This document shows, piece after piece, positions 1 to 11,619 of a stretch of 34,398 nt of DNA. Made by a program: the position numbers and the translations under genes. Below the pieces are notes generated by a model, which saw only the letters and a list, made by a program, of their open reading frames with translations, was not told the DNA's origin and ran no database searches. The stretch spans positions 1 to 34,398 of the forward strand of contig NZ_LTBA01000026.1 of NCBI RefSeq assembly GCF_001594005.1. Reading direction: 5' to 3'. Source of the stretch: Clostridium tepidiprofundi DSM 19306 (GTDB lineage Bacteria > Bacillota > Clostridia > Clostridiales > Clostridiaceae). The stretch's first letter is position 1, and the number at the start of each line of letters is the position of its first letter.

Positions 1-327
1 GTTACGGATTTGTTCCATAACTTTAAACAGTGATTTTCTAATTCTATGAAATCTTGTTCTTGTACAGAACTTAGGGAATAAATCTATTAAATTTTTTGAA
101 CAGAATCCAAACCAAGCTTTCTCAGAATCAATAGTTAAGAGTTCACCTACTATGGAAATTGTGATTATTTCGCTATCGCTCATAATGGCTTTATCAATAT
201 TTCTACGAAATTTAATATGTGCTGGAGTTATTTCATGGTAAATATCATCAATAATAACAAAAACAACAGTAATAAAATCTTTTAAATTGTTTATTGTTGT
301 GATAGAATTTTTATTAAGCTCTAGCAT
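1..327 (-). CDS. IS982-family transposase, N-terminal part (cut by window edge)
   Basis: The minus strand is open from an ATG at 327-325 to the left window edge (109 codons), behind a purine-rich GGGGGA binding site. The translation starts MLELNKNSITTINNLKDF and contains DDIYHEITPAHIKFRR, IMSDSEIITISIVGELL and LFPKFCTRTRFHRIRKSL. The pattern SDSE-ITIS--GELL followed by a WFGFCSKNL block and LFP-FC-RT-FHR-R is typical of the N-terminal half of IS982-family DDE transposases, which are about 290-300 residues long, so roughly two thirds of the gene lies outside the window. No frameshift or stop is visible, so the copy could be intact. Family assignment is from motif recognition, not a database search. 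Confidence 0.8.
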   Translation of the reverse strand, partial: MLELNKNSITTINNLKDFITVVFVIIDDIYHEITPAHIKFRRNIDKAIMSDSEIITISIVGELLTIDSEKAWFGFCSKNLIDLFPKFCTRTRFHRIRKSLFKVMEQIRN

Positions 328-438
328 ATATGTTTCCCCCTATCTTTGACTAGTGGTGTTTTCATTGATAGGTTAACATAAATGCTGGAGTTTTTTTAGT
401 TGTAATTATTGTTATAGATTTTAACTAGCACAACGGGT
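1..438 (-). mobile_element. IS982-family insertion sequence, one end
   Basis: The transposase fragment is followed on its start-codon side by about 110 bases ending at 438. Read inward on the minus strand, that end begins ACCCGTTGTGCTAGTTAAAA, and an ACCC start is usual for IS982 termini. The next base, 439, is inside a CRISPR repeat: 439-453 equals the last 15 bases of the 29-base repeat as written on the plus strand. The element therefore sits within a repeat at the leader-distal end of the array. The other end and the target duplication are outside the window. Confidence 0.75.
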
Positions 439-3400
439 TAGTTAATATAAAACCTTATGTCCACCACTATTTGTATTAATAATTTTGTGTATTTACATCT
501 CACATAGTTAATATAAAACGTCATGAGTTAGCTCATCATATTCAGTATCATCATTTATTTACATCTCACATAGTTAATATAAAACAGGATTCCGAAAATC
601 CTGAAATGGATGTAAAACATCCAAATTTACATCTCACATAGTTAATATAAAACCTTTTGCAAAAGCTATATCAAATGAGTGTATGCCTAATTTACATCTC
701 ACATAGTTAATATAAAACAAAGACTAAATTAAATAGTTTAAATAGTATGCTAAAATTTACATCTCACATAGTTAATATAAAACTAGAGCCTATGTCATAA
801 CATGTTAAAGCTAATAGGTAATTTACATCTCACATAGTTAATATAAAACTACATCAATTTGTATCAGATATTGTTATAGAGCTACTATTTACATCTCACA
901 TAGTTAATATAAAACTATTCCCTTTGCCTCACTTTAAACCTAAAGATGGACATTTACATCTCACATAGTTAATATAAAACACTCAACAAGTTCTTTTGGT
1001 TCAATTTCCCCAAAAACATTTACATCTCACATAGTTAATATAAAACTTACTGTGTGGTTTAACAGTATAAAAGACCAATTAAAATTTACATCTCACATAG
1101 TTAATATAAAACTTGTAACTATGTCTATCATTTCATCTAATGTCCAACCCTATTTACATCTCACATAGTTAATATAAAACATGCAATTTACAGATAAAAA
1201 CAATAAAAATAGTTTAATATTTACATCTCACATAGTTAATATAAAACAATTTTTAGAAAAGAGTGCGTAAGGAGGTGAGAAAGAATTTACATCTCACATA
1301 GTTAATATAAAACACCTAGAGGGTGTATTTTTTATGCCCTCTTTTTTAAAAAATTTACATCTCACATAGTTAATATAAAACTCATTTCGAAATGGCAAAA
1401 GGTACATCTGCACAGAATATTTACATCTCACATAGTTAATATAAAACCAACTGCCCGCCCTTCTGTCTTCGACAAGTAAATCCAATTTACATCTCACATA
1501 GTTAATATAAAACTTTTTCTACGTCTTCAAGCAATCCAACTAATTCAATATTTACATCTCACATAGTTAATATAAAACTAAACATACTTTCCAATGTCCT
1601 GCATAACAAAACTTGTATTTACATCTCACATAGTTAATATAAAACAATTGATGTTAAAGATGATTGCATAGTTTGCTGCAAATTTACATCTCACATAGTT
1701 AATATAAAACTAGCAACCAACCAAGCCTCCAAAATAGCAATAATTTGATTTACATCTCACATAGTTAATATAAAACTTTAGTGTAACAAGCAATTTTGTT
1801 ACTATATCGACAATTTACATCTCACATAGTTAATATAAAACACCGAAGAATTTCAGGCTATGAATATAAAACATCCTAATTTACATCTCACATAGTTAAT
1901 ATAAAACGGGTTTGGGGGGCTAGTCCCCCAAGGTTTTATTGCGTGATTTACATCTCACATAGTTAATATAAAACATCTTAACAATCAATTTTTTTTGTAT
2001 ATGGTAATCTTATTTACATCTCACATAGTTAATATAAAACCTGATTCACCTTGTCTTTGTTATTCGCTTTCTCACGAATTTACATCTCACATAGTTAATA
2101 TAAAACTATTCTATAATGTTGACATGTTCTATTTCATGCTTAGATTTACATCTCACATAGTTAATATAAAACTTGAGTATTCAAAGAGAGGGTGATTATA
2201 TGATTATAGAATTTACATCTCACATAGTTAATATAAAACTTAACTTTTGGTTGAATTTTAGAAAATATTTTTGCGATTTACATCTCACATAGTTAATATA
2301 AAACCTTTTGAACCAAGCAGGTATCACATATCATGTTTTATTTACATCTCACATAGTTAATATAAAACCTTGAGCATTGATTAGAAATAACAAGAGCTCC
2401 TATAAAATTTACATCTCACATAGTTAATATAAAACAGATTAGCAGGAATAATATATTCCAGTTTAACAAAATTTACATCTCACATAGTTAATATAAAACA
2501 TGTTGGGTGAATATTCTTCATTGAATCTTGCCTTCCATATTTACATCTCACATAGTTAATATAAAACACGTTATGTATTATGAATAAAGATGATTTTTTA
2601 AACAATTTACATCTCACATAGTTAATATAAAACTGTTTAAAAACTGTTACTAACAAAGAAAAGAAAATGAATTTACATCTCACATAGTTAATATAAAACT
2701 GAAATTGATGCTTATGATGAGGAATTAAAAAAGAAATTTACATCTCACATAGTTAATATAAAACTGAAATTGATGCTTATGATGAGGAATTAAAAAAGAA
2801 ATTTACATCTCACATAGTTAATATAAAACTATATTTGTCCAATCCTACTCTAGTTATGCAGTCTAAATTTACATCTCACATAGTTAATATAAAACGGATG
2901 ATGAAAAGGTTCGGAAGATTGTTCCGACCCTATTTACATCTCACATAGTTAATATAAAACACAGGTTCTAGTGAAATAAAGCTACGAGGAAATATGCGTA
3001 TTTACATCTCACATAGTTAATATAAAACAAAAGCTAGTTGATACAATTCTTGAAGAAAGAAAAAAATTTACATCTCACATAGTTAATATAAAACCCGGCA
3101 ACTCTTTTTTGTCCCTATTATCATTATGCAATATTTACATCTCACATAGTTAATATAAAACGTATAACACTAAGAATATAAAATGTCAACTTTAAATATT
3201 TACATCTCACATAGTTAATATAAAACGATTCTATTGAATTTCAAATGTCCTATTGTTTACGTATTTACATCTCACATAGTTAATATAAAACTTTTACGAA
3301 TGGTTCCTGGGAACCTACTAAACAAGTATTTACATCTCACATAGTTAATATAAAACTAACTCTAACAATAGTAAGACAACCAAACAATGTAAGATTTACA

Positions 3401-6400
3401 TCTCACATAGTTAATATAAAACTCTACAACCTCTCATCATCTCGTTTAACAATTGCCAATTTACATCTCACATAGTTAATATAAAACGTTATTTGCAAAG
3501 TGAACAAGAAATACATAAAATTAATTTACATCTCACATAGTTAATATAAAACAACAAGATTTCACAGAAGAGTTTTATACTCCTTTTGATTTACATCTCA
3601 CATAGTTAATATAAAACTTTACCAGTCGGTATCACAATTATGGGTACTATGATATTTACATCTCACATAGTTAATATAAAACCGCTGAGCATCTCCTGCT
3701 TTTTGTATAAAATATGAAATTTACATCTCACATAGTTAATATAAAACTGAAATGGTTAGAATAGAGTTTAATCCATCGAAAGTATTTACATCTCACATAG
3801 TTAATATAAAACTAAATATTTCCAAATTCCTCACATTCACCAACTTTCGAATTTACATCTCACATAGTTAATATAAAACTACACTAACTTTTGGTCATCG
3901 AGTTGTCTTTAGGGATTTACATCTCACATAGTTAATATAAAACTGACTTCTTGCTTTTACGTTCAAGTTCTTCAATCTTTATTTACATCTCACATAGTTA
4001 ATATAAAACTCTTAGCCGAGGTGCTAATGTCCGGGACCCTTTGGGATTTACATCTCACATAGTTAATATAAAACTTAATTTGTCTATGTCTGTTAATGAC
4101 TTATAATCCATATTTACATCTCACATAGTTAATATAAAACATGTCAGAAGAAGATTTAAGAAGTTGTTTAATTGTAAATTTACATCTCACATAGTTAATA
4201 TAAAACTTGTGTAGCGCTTAATACCCCTGTCATTTTTCCGCATTTACATCTCACATAGTTAATATAAAACCTGGAGAAAAATTAAATGAAGCATATTCAC
4301 GTTATAGATTTACATCTCACATAGTTAATATAAAACAATAAGGAATTAAAAGGTACAGGATTTAAAAAACCAAATTTACATCTCACATAGTTAATATAAA
4401 ACTTGTTATTCAATCATATTTTGCAGTACTATACCCCATATTTACATCTCACATAGTTAATATAAAACTTTATTATTTCATTTACCAGCTCCTTTATTTT
4501 TATTGATTTACATCTCACATAGTTAATATAAAACTATAAATGCTAAAAATAATTTATATATTCAACACAAATTTACATCTCACATAGTTAATATAAAACG
4601 GAAATTTCGAGAGAGAAAACACATGCTGAACCATAATTTACATCTCACATAGTTAATATAAAACTTAGAGCCTATGTCATAACATGTTAAAGCTAATAGA
4701 TAATTTACATCTCACATAGTTAATATAAAACCAGAATAAAAGATGTAAATGGTAACTATATAGAAGAATTTACATCTCACATAGTTAATATAAAACGTAG
4801 CTGTGGTCTGTTTGTATCTTTCCCACTCTGTTTGTATTTACATCTCACATAGTTAATATAAAACATATGAAGAATTGTTTAAAATAGCTAGTAAATTAAG
4901 ATTTACATCTCACATAGTTAATATAAAACTTGAAGCAGAGGAAGTAGAAGAAGATGAAGAACCTAATTTACATCTCACATAGTTAATATAAAACGGGCAG
5001 TTGCATAGTAATATGCATCTAAAAATATTATTTACATCTCACATAGTTAATATAAAACAATACCTGTACGTGATATTAATGGATGTATGGAAATATTTAC
5101 ATCTCACATAGTTAATATAAAACAGCAGTATTAATTAATCAATACGATAGTTATAAAAAAATTTACATCTCACATAGTTAATATAAAACGAGTTGCCTGG
5201 CGGCAAAGTTGTATACGTTGTTGCCCATTTACATCTCACATAGTTAATATAAAACAGAACCTATCTTCTCCCTTACTTGATTGATAAAAATAAATTTACA
5301 TCTCACATAGTTAATATAAAACGGAAACCTGTTATTAAGTTATATAAAAGAAAATATGATTTACATCTCACATAGTTAATATAAAACTTAAAGACTATTT
5401 TATAGTAGGGATAAATACTCCTGATTTACATCTCACATAGTTAATATAAAACTGTGCCACCTTATTTAACCTTTTATAATAAATTTGAATTTACATCTCA
5501 CATAGTTAATATAAAACGCTCAATGATATTATCATGTCAAATATATAAAAGAGGATTTACATCTCACATAGTTAATATAAAACAGGAATTTAGACAGGAT
5601 ATTGCTGATGCTTTATTAAAATTTACATCTCACATAGTTAATATAAAACAAACAACTTTCTTTTGTGGCTTTAATTCAAGCAGAATTTACATCTCACATA
5701 GTTAATATAAAACACTTATGAGTCTATTAATAAAGTTAAAACATACAAGAATTTACATCTCACATAGTTAATATAAAACAGAGATATCGCAGCAGAGAAA
5801 ACAACGTAAAATGCATTTACATCTCACATAGTTAATATAAAACCCAAACAATTTGGAGTAAATATTGAATTAATTTATAATTTACATCTCACATAGTTAA
5901 TATAAAACTAATTTTCAAATAATTTGGAAAACAATTACGCGTTTAATTTACATCTCACATAGTTAATATAAAACTAAATCCTGTCAAAGAATTAAAAGCA
6001 CATATTATACAATTTACATCTCACATAGTTAATATAAAACGTTTTTGTTTGTTTTTAATTCTATCTTGTTTGCTTTATTTACATCTCACATAGTTAATAT
6101 AAAACAATAAAAAAGAAAGTCCTTCTGATAATCCTAAAAAAATTTACATCTCACATAGTTAATATAAAACATTAGTTAAAATGGCAAGTAATGAAGGAGA
6201 TTTAATAGATTTACATCTCACATAGTTAATATAAAACCTATTTCCTTAGTTCCTACTTCTGTATCTGAATCTGATTTACATCTCACATAGTTAATATAAA
6301 ACTTACACTCATCTACTTCTCCTACTATGGCTGTCATGTATTTACATCTCACATAGTTAATATAAAACTAGAAGTATCCAGGGAACGTACCCATGCTGAA

Positions 6401-9400
6401 CCATAATTTACATCTCACATAGTTAATATAAAACGGAGTACAGATACACAAGTTAATAAATATATATTAATTTACATCTCACATAGTTAATATAAAACTT
6501 AAAATGCAATACAGAACAATCTGACGCAATATAGATTTACATCTCACATAGTTAATATAAAACAAATCCTGTCAAAGAATTAAAAGCACATATTATACAA
6601 TTTACATCTCACATAGTTAATATAAAACTAAAAGATATTAAACTTTTAAAAATAAACAAAAGAAATTTACATCTCACATAGTTAATATAAAACCATTCCA
6701 TGTGTTAAAATCCAAATCAGCTTCAATTAAATTTACATCTCACATAGTTAATATAAAACTTTATAATCTCTTAATCTTTTGTCATGCACAAACATATTTA
6801 CATCTCACATAGTTAATATAAAACTTTAAAAGATTTTCTTTTAAGTACAAAATATTTTAATATTTACATCTCACATAGTTAATATAAAACCAAAGAATTT
6901 AAATATGTTTGAAGAAAATTGTTATATATTTACATCTCACATAGTTAATATAAAACTACATTTGTATGGAATAATAGGAATTGTGGGACTTTAATTTACA
7001 TCTCACATAGTTAATATAAAACATAAAAACCTTGATGATGATTTACCTGAAAGTTTAATTTACATCTCACATAGTTAATATAAAACAAAATATTAAAAAG
7101 CAACAAAAAGAAAACGAAATTAAATTTACATCTCACATAGTTAATATAAAACTAGCTGTCCCACCAAAAGTATTTAACTTTTCACCTTTATTTACATCTC
7201 ACATAGTTAATATAAAACTTTAGAGGTCAGTTTGCTAATGCTTTGCTTTGTCTAGATTTACATCTCACATAGTTAATATAAAACGTTACAGGTATTTTAG
7301 ATAAAACAATGACAGGATTAAATTTACATCTCACATAGTTAATATAAAACCAAATGGGCGTAAGATGTTTGTACAAACAGATGAACTTATTTACATCTCA
7401 CATAGTTAATATAAAACAGTTCTGTAATAAACAAACCTGCCTAATTCTGTCATATTTACATCTCACATAGTTAATATAAAACTAAGAAAACATGAATTGT
7501 GGTTGAATAATAAAAAAGAATTTACATCTCACATAGTTAATATAAAACTATTGGTATGTTATTTGTAAAATAAAAAAAGAAAGGATTTACATCTCACATA
7601 GTTAATATAAAACTTGGCAACTACTTTCAATTTAATATAAAAGGTTCTAACATTTACATCTCACATAGTTAATATAAAACGTGATTTTGGTTGGTTGTAT
7701 GGTATGGTTTTAGCAGAATTTACATCTCACATAGTTAATATAAAACAAATAGCGTATGATTTATTATGTCAGGCAAATACAAAATTTACATCTCACATAG
7801 TTAATATAAAACGTCAAGTGGTTTTGATATAGAAACAAAAAATCATACATTTACATCTCACATAGTTAATATAAAACGTTATCTTCATTATATAGTACAA
7901 AAAGGGGATAGCGAATTTACATCTCACATAGTTAATATAAAACTTTAAAACTCTTGCTTCGTTTTTAGGCATTATAATTATATTTACATCTCACATAGTT
8001 AATATAAAACTTATTTTTAGATATTAAGGAGGAATTATTATGAATGAATTTACATCTCACATAGTTAATATAAAACTCCATCAGGTCTTTTAAATTTTGC
8101 AAATTCTGCACAAATTTACATCTCACATAGTTAATATAAAACATGGAACCGGTGAAGCAAACACTATATTTTCAACTTTATTTACATCTCACATAGTTAA
8201 TATAAAACACCGAAGAGTTCCAGGCAATGGATATAAAACATCCAAATTTACATCTCACATAGTTAATATAAAACTAGACAAGGGAAGAATAATTTAAAGC
8301 CCTGTAAACAAATTTACATCTCACATAGTTAATATAAAACGGATATTAAACGTACTTATCAAAGACATACCGAGAGTATTTACATCTCACATAGTTAATA
8401 TAAAACTTTTATAAATTAATATAAGGAGTTGATTATTATGTATGTATTTACATCTCACATAGTTAATATAAAACTTGTTTTCAATGAAGGGAATAAAAAG
8501 AGAGTCCACATATTTACATCTCACATAGTTAATATAAAACAGGAGTTATGAATCAATCAAAAGAAAGGCTTTTAGACATTTACATCTCACATAGTTAATA
8601 TAAAACGCATACTATATTAAAAGGATATATAAAAGATAAAAATTTACATCTCACATAGTTAATATAAAACTCGCCCATTTTTCAATAAATTTTATTTCTT
8701 CTTCAAAATTTACATCTCACATAGTTAATATAAAACTTTTGACACACAACAAAAAATTGTGTGTCAAAAAAGTAATTTACATCTCACATAGTTAATATAA
8801 AACATATCAATGATGATATAATTTTGTTTCAATCTGATTTATTTACATCTCACATAGTTAATATAAAACGGAGTAGGAATTGTAGATACAGAAATAACTG
8901 ATTATAATTTACATCTCACATAGTTAATATAAAACTATTATGTATACTAACAAAATTACATAATAATAATTAATTTACATCTCACATAGTTAATATAAAA
9001 CTTAAATACCAAACAACGTATAAAGAATCACGTGGCTAATTTACATCTCACATAGTTAATATAAAACAGAAAAACGTACTATATTAAAAGATTTAGATTT
9101 GAGATTTACATCTCACATAGTTAATATAAAACAAAATAGTTGAAGTTAAAAATTTCAATGAAAATAGAATTTACATCTCACATAGTTAATATAAAACAAG
9201 CTGTTCAACAAATTACCAAAGAGGATTTAAGGAAATTTACATCTCACATAGTTAATATAAAACGTCAATAGGGGAGAGTTTAAATAAATGTGTAGTAGAT
9301 TTACATCTCACATAGTTAATATAAAACTTACTTATAATAGGAGTAAGGCTTATTTAATTTTAATTTACATCTCACATAGTTAATATAAAACGGGTGTATG

Positions 9401-11097
9401 AGTGTAAGGCAGAAGATTTTGTGGTGTAATTTACATCTCACATAGTTAATATAAAACTCCAAAGGTTGATACAGAACCAAAAGATTCAAAAGGATTTACA
9501 TCTCACATAGTTAATATAAAACTAAAATAAATAATTAAAAGTTTTTTAAAATTATTTAAATTTACATCTCACATAGTTAATATAAAACAAATTTTTCCAA
9601 ATTCCTCACATTCACCAACTTTTGAATTTACATCTCACATAGTTAATATAAAACAGAAAATGCACAGAAAAGAAAAGAAGAACGCAAGGAAAATTTACAT
9701 CTCACATAGTTAATATAAAACTATATCCTGATTTTAATATTAAAAAGTCATTCAAACATTTACATCTCACATAGTTAATATAAAACTTATTGAGAAATTT
9801 ATTGAAAGAAGGTTGATAAAAATTTACATCTCACATAGTTAATATAAAACCCATAGACGCAAATAACTGTATTCCGGGGACTCAAATTTACATCTCACAT
9901 AGTTAATATAAAACGGAGTTTGACGACTTAATTGATTTAAGAAGTTTAATATTTACATCTCACATAGTTAATATAAAACATAAATTCATTACGACTTGAG
10001 CCGTAATGCAATAAATGATTTACATCTCACATAGTTAATATAAAACTCGAGCCTGATGATATAGAGATTTATAACAATGTAAATTTACATCTCACATAGT
10101 TAATATAAAACCTAAAATGATGGAGAGTTTAACTGAAGAAGTTCTTATTTACATCTCACATAGTTAATATAAAACCACCACCCTTATCACGACACGTTAG
10201 TGCCAACAAGTAATTTACATCTCACATAGTTAATATAAAACTAAGGTAATGAAGATAGTTTGTAAAGAGATTCCGAAATTTACATCTCACATAGTTAATA
10301 TAAAACGTATGTGAAACACAATATTACGGTGTAGATTCTCAAATATTTACATCTCACATAGTTAATATAAAACATACAAATGATAATGACTTTAATCAAA
10401 GATTACTGTAATTTACATCTCACATAGTTAATATAAAACTTTGTTAGATTTCTATAATCAAGTATTTGAAGATGAATTTACATCTCACATAGTTAATATA
10501 AAACTTCGAACCTATTTGATAACTTACACATGCTAACAAGTAATTTACATCTCACATAGTTAATATAAAACTTACATATGAGAATATAGCTAGGAGGAGT
10601 GATTATAAATTTACATCTCACATAGTTAATATAAAACTGTTTGATAAGATAGTCAAGTTTTTAAGTACATATAAATTTACATCTCACATAGTTAATATAA
10701 AACTATGTATGGTTGAAATATCTACTTAGAGAAGGTAGATAATTTACATCTCACATAGTTAATATAAAACAAAGTATAGATGGAGATGAGCATTTAAATG
10801 GATATACATTTACATCTCACATAGTTAATATAAAACTCTTAGTTCCACCACAGGGTTGGGATAAAGAACGTAATTTACATCTCACATAGTTAATATAAAA
10901 CCAGAGTATAAAGGACAAGATGATATTCAACCTACAATTTACATCTCACATAGTTAATATAAAACCTTAATGAAGAAATTAAATTTAGATGTATTTACGT
11001 TTATTTACATCTCACATAGTTAATATAAAACAAAATAATATAGAAGTTCTTACGGATAAATGTATAAAATTTACATCTCACATAGTTAATATAAAAC
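439..11097 (-). CRISPR. Type I-B CRISPR array, 162 full repeats plus one truncated, 162 spacers
   Basis: A 29-nt repeat recurs every 64-68 bases. In crRNA orientation (minus strand) it begins GTTTTATATTAACTATG and ends GAGATGTAAAT, so the 8-nt 5' handle would be ATGTAAAT. I counted repeat ends by hand: 163 copies, the first only half present (439-453, cut by IS982) and the last at 11069-11097. Spacers are 35-39 nt. Every copy I read is identical, including those at the old end. The repeat resembles clostridial I-B repeats. Orientation follows from the handle and from the leader lying between the array and cas2. Reading across repeats in different frames gives spurious peptides such as FTSHIVNIK; these are not genes. 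Several spacers are duplicated, homologous or hairpin-forming (see findings). Confidence 0.98.
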
Positions 11098-11286
11098 CCT
11101 AAAAAATAAACTCTTCAGATCCGTTGATATTACTAATGTTTAGCGGATTATTGAAATTGCTAAATAGTGCAATTTTGCAGCAAACCATCAGTAGTGTTCT
11201 GCTAATTATTTATATTTTGATTGAAATCATAGACATATCAATGTCTTTGATTATTTAGAATATATGTTTGCTTCACTGCAGTTTCT
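11098..11286 (-). promoter_or_regulatory. CRISPR leader
   Basis: This 189-base AT-rich noncoding stretch lies between the cas2 stop codon and the first (newest) repeat, where a leader is expected to hold the array promoter and the integration signals. Visible structure: a dyad at 11225-11252 (AATCA-t-AGACAT, 4-base loop, ATGTCT-t-TGATT) just downstream of cas2, and a 12-bp perfect palindrome TGCAATTTTGCA at 11168-11179. The 11225-11252 hairpin has no clear U-run, so it may mark a processing site or a protein-binding site rather than a terminator. I could not pick a convincing -35/-10 pair. Confidence 0.75.
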
Positions 11287-11550
11287 TTACAGAAAAAGTT
11301 CATCAAAACTCTTTTCTATTCCAATAACATCTTTCTTGATATTTTTAGATATCTTTACTCTATATACGTAAATTGAATCCGTTTTCTTATCTACAAGCTT
11401 ATCAATCTCAGATAAGCACTTGTGTAATTTTCCTTCAGTTATTTCTCCTTCAAAAACAGAATTTTGAGTCCACGTTAAATATTTTTTCAATAGTTTTCTG
11501 ACCCTATTTATTCTTTTTTCTTCAATATCATAAGTTAATATCACAAACAT
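11287..11550 (-). CDS. cas2: CRISPR-associated endonuclease/integration factor Cas2
   Basis: An 87-residue protein, typical Cas2 length. It starts MFVILTYDIEEKRINRVRKLL, the first beta strand and helix of the Cas2 ferredoxin-like fold; Asp8 in TYDIEE is the conserved metal-site Asp. The remainder (TQNSVFEGEI, DSIYVYRVKI) also fits the family. In adaptation Cas2 is the dimeric core of the Cas1-Cas2 integrase that inserts spacers at the leader end of the array, which begins 190 bases downstream. A GGAG site precedes the ATG. It lies 69 bases after cas1 and is the last gene of the left cas operon. It is the only cas2 in the window, so it would have to serve both effector modules. Confidence 0.96.
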   Translation of the reverse strand: MFVILTYDIEEKRINRVRKLLKKYLTWTQNSVFEGEITEGKLHKCLSEIDKLVDKKTDSIYVYRVKISKNIKKDVIGIEKSFDELFL

Positions 11551-11619
11551 ATCATCAGCTCCATTATATCATAAATTTTATTGCATAAACCAATAAAAAC
11601 ATTTTATACCAATAACCAT

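Noticed and set aside
1294-8297. Open frames of 66-83 codons inside the array with repeated FTSHIVNIK or FYINYVRCK peptides.
   Set aside because: They are translations of the CRISPR repeat with unit length near a multiple of three; no binding sites and no conserved protein.
8607-9102. Spacers at 8607 and 9068 sharing ACTATATTAAAAG as another homologous pair.
   Set aside because: The shared block is at a different distance from the PAM side and is AT-rich; chance is likely.
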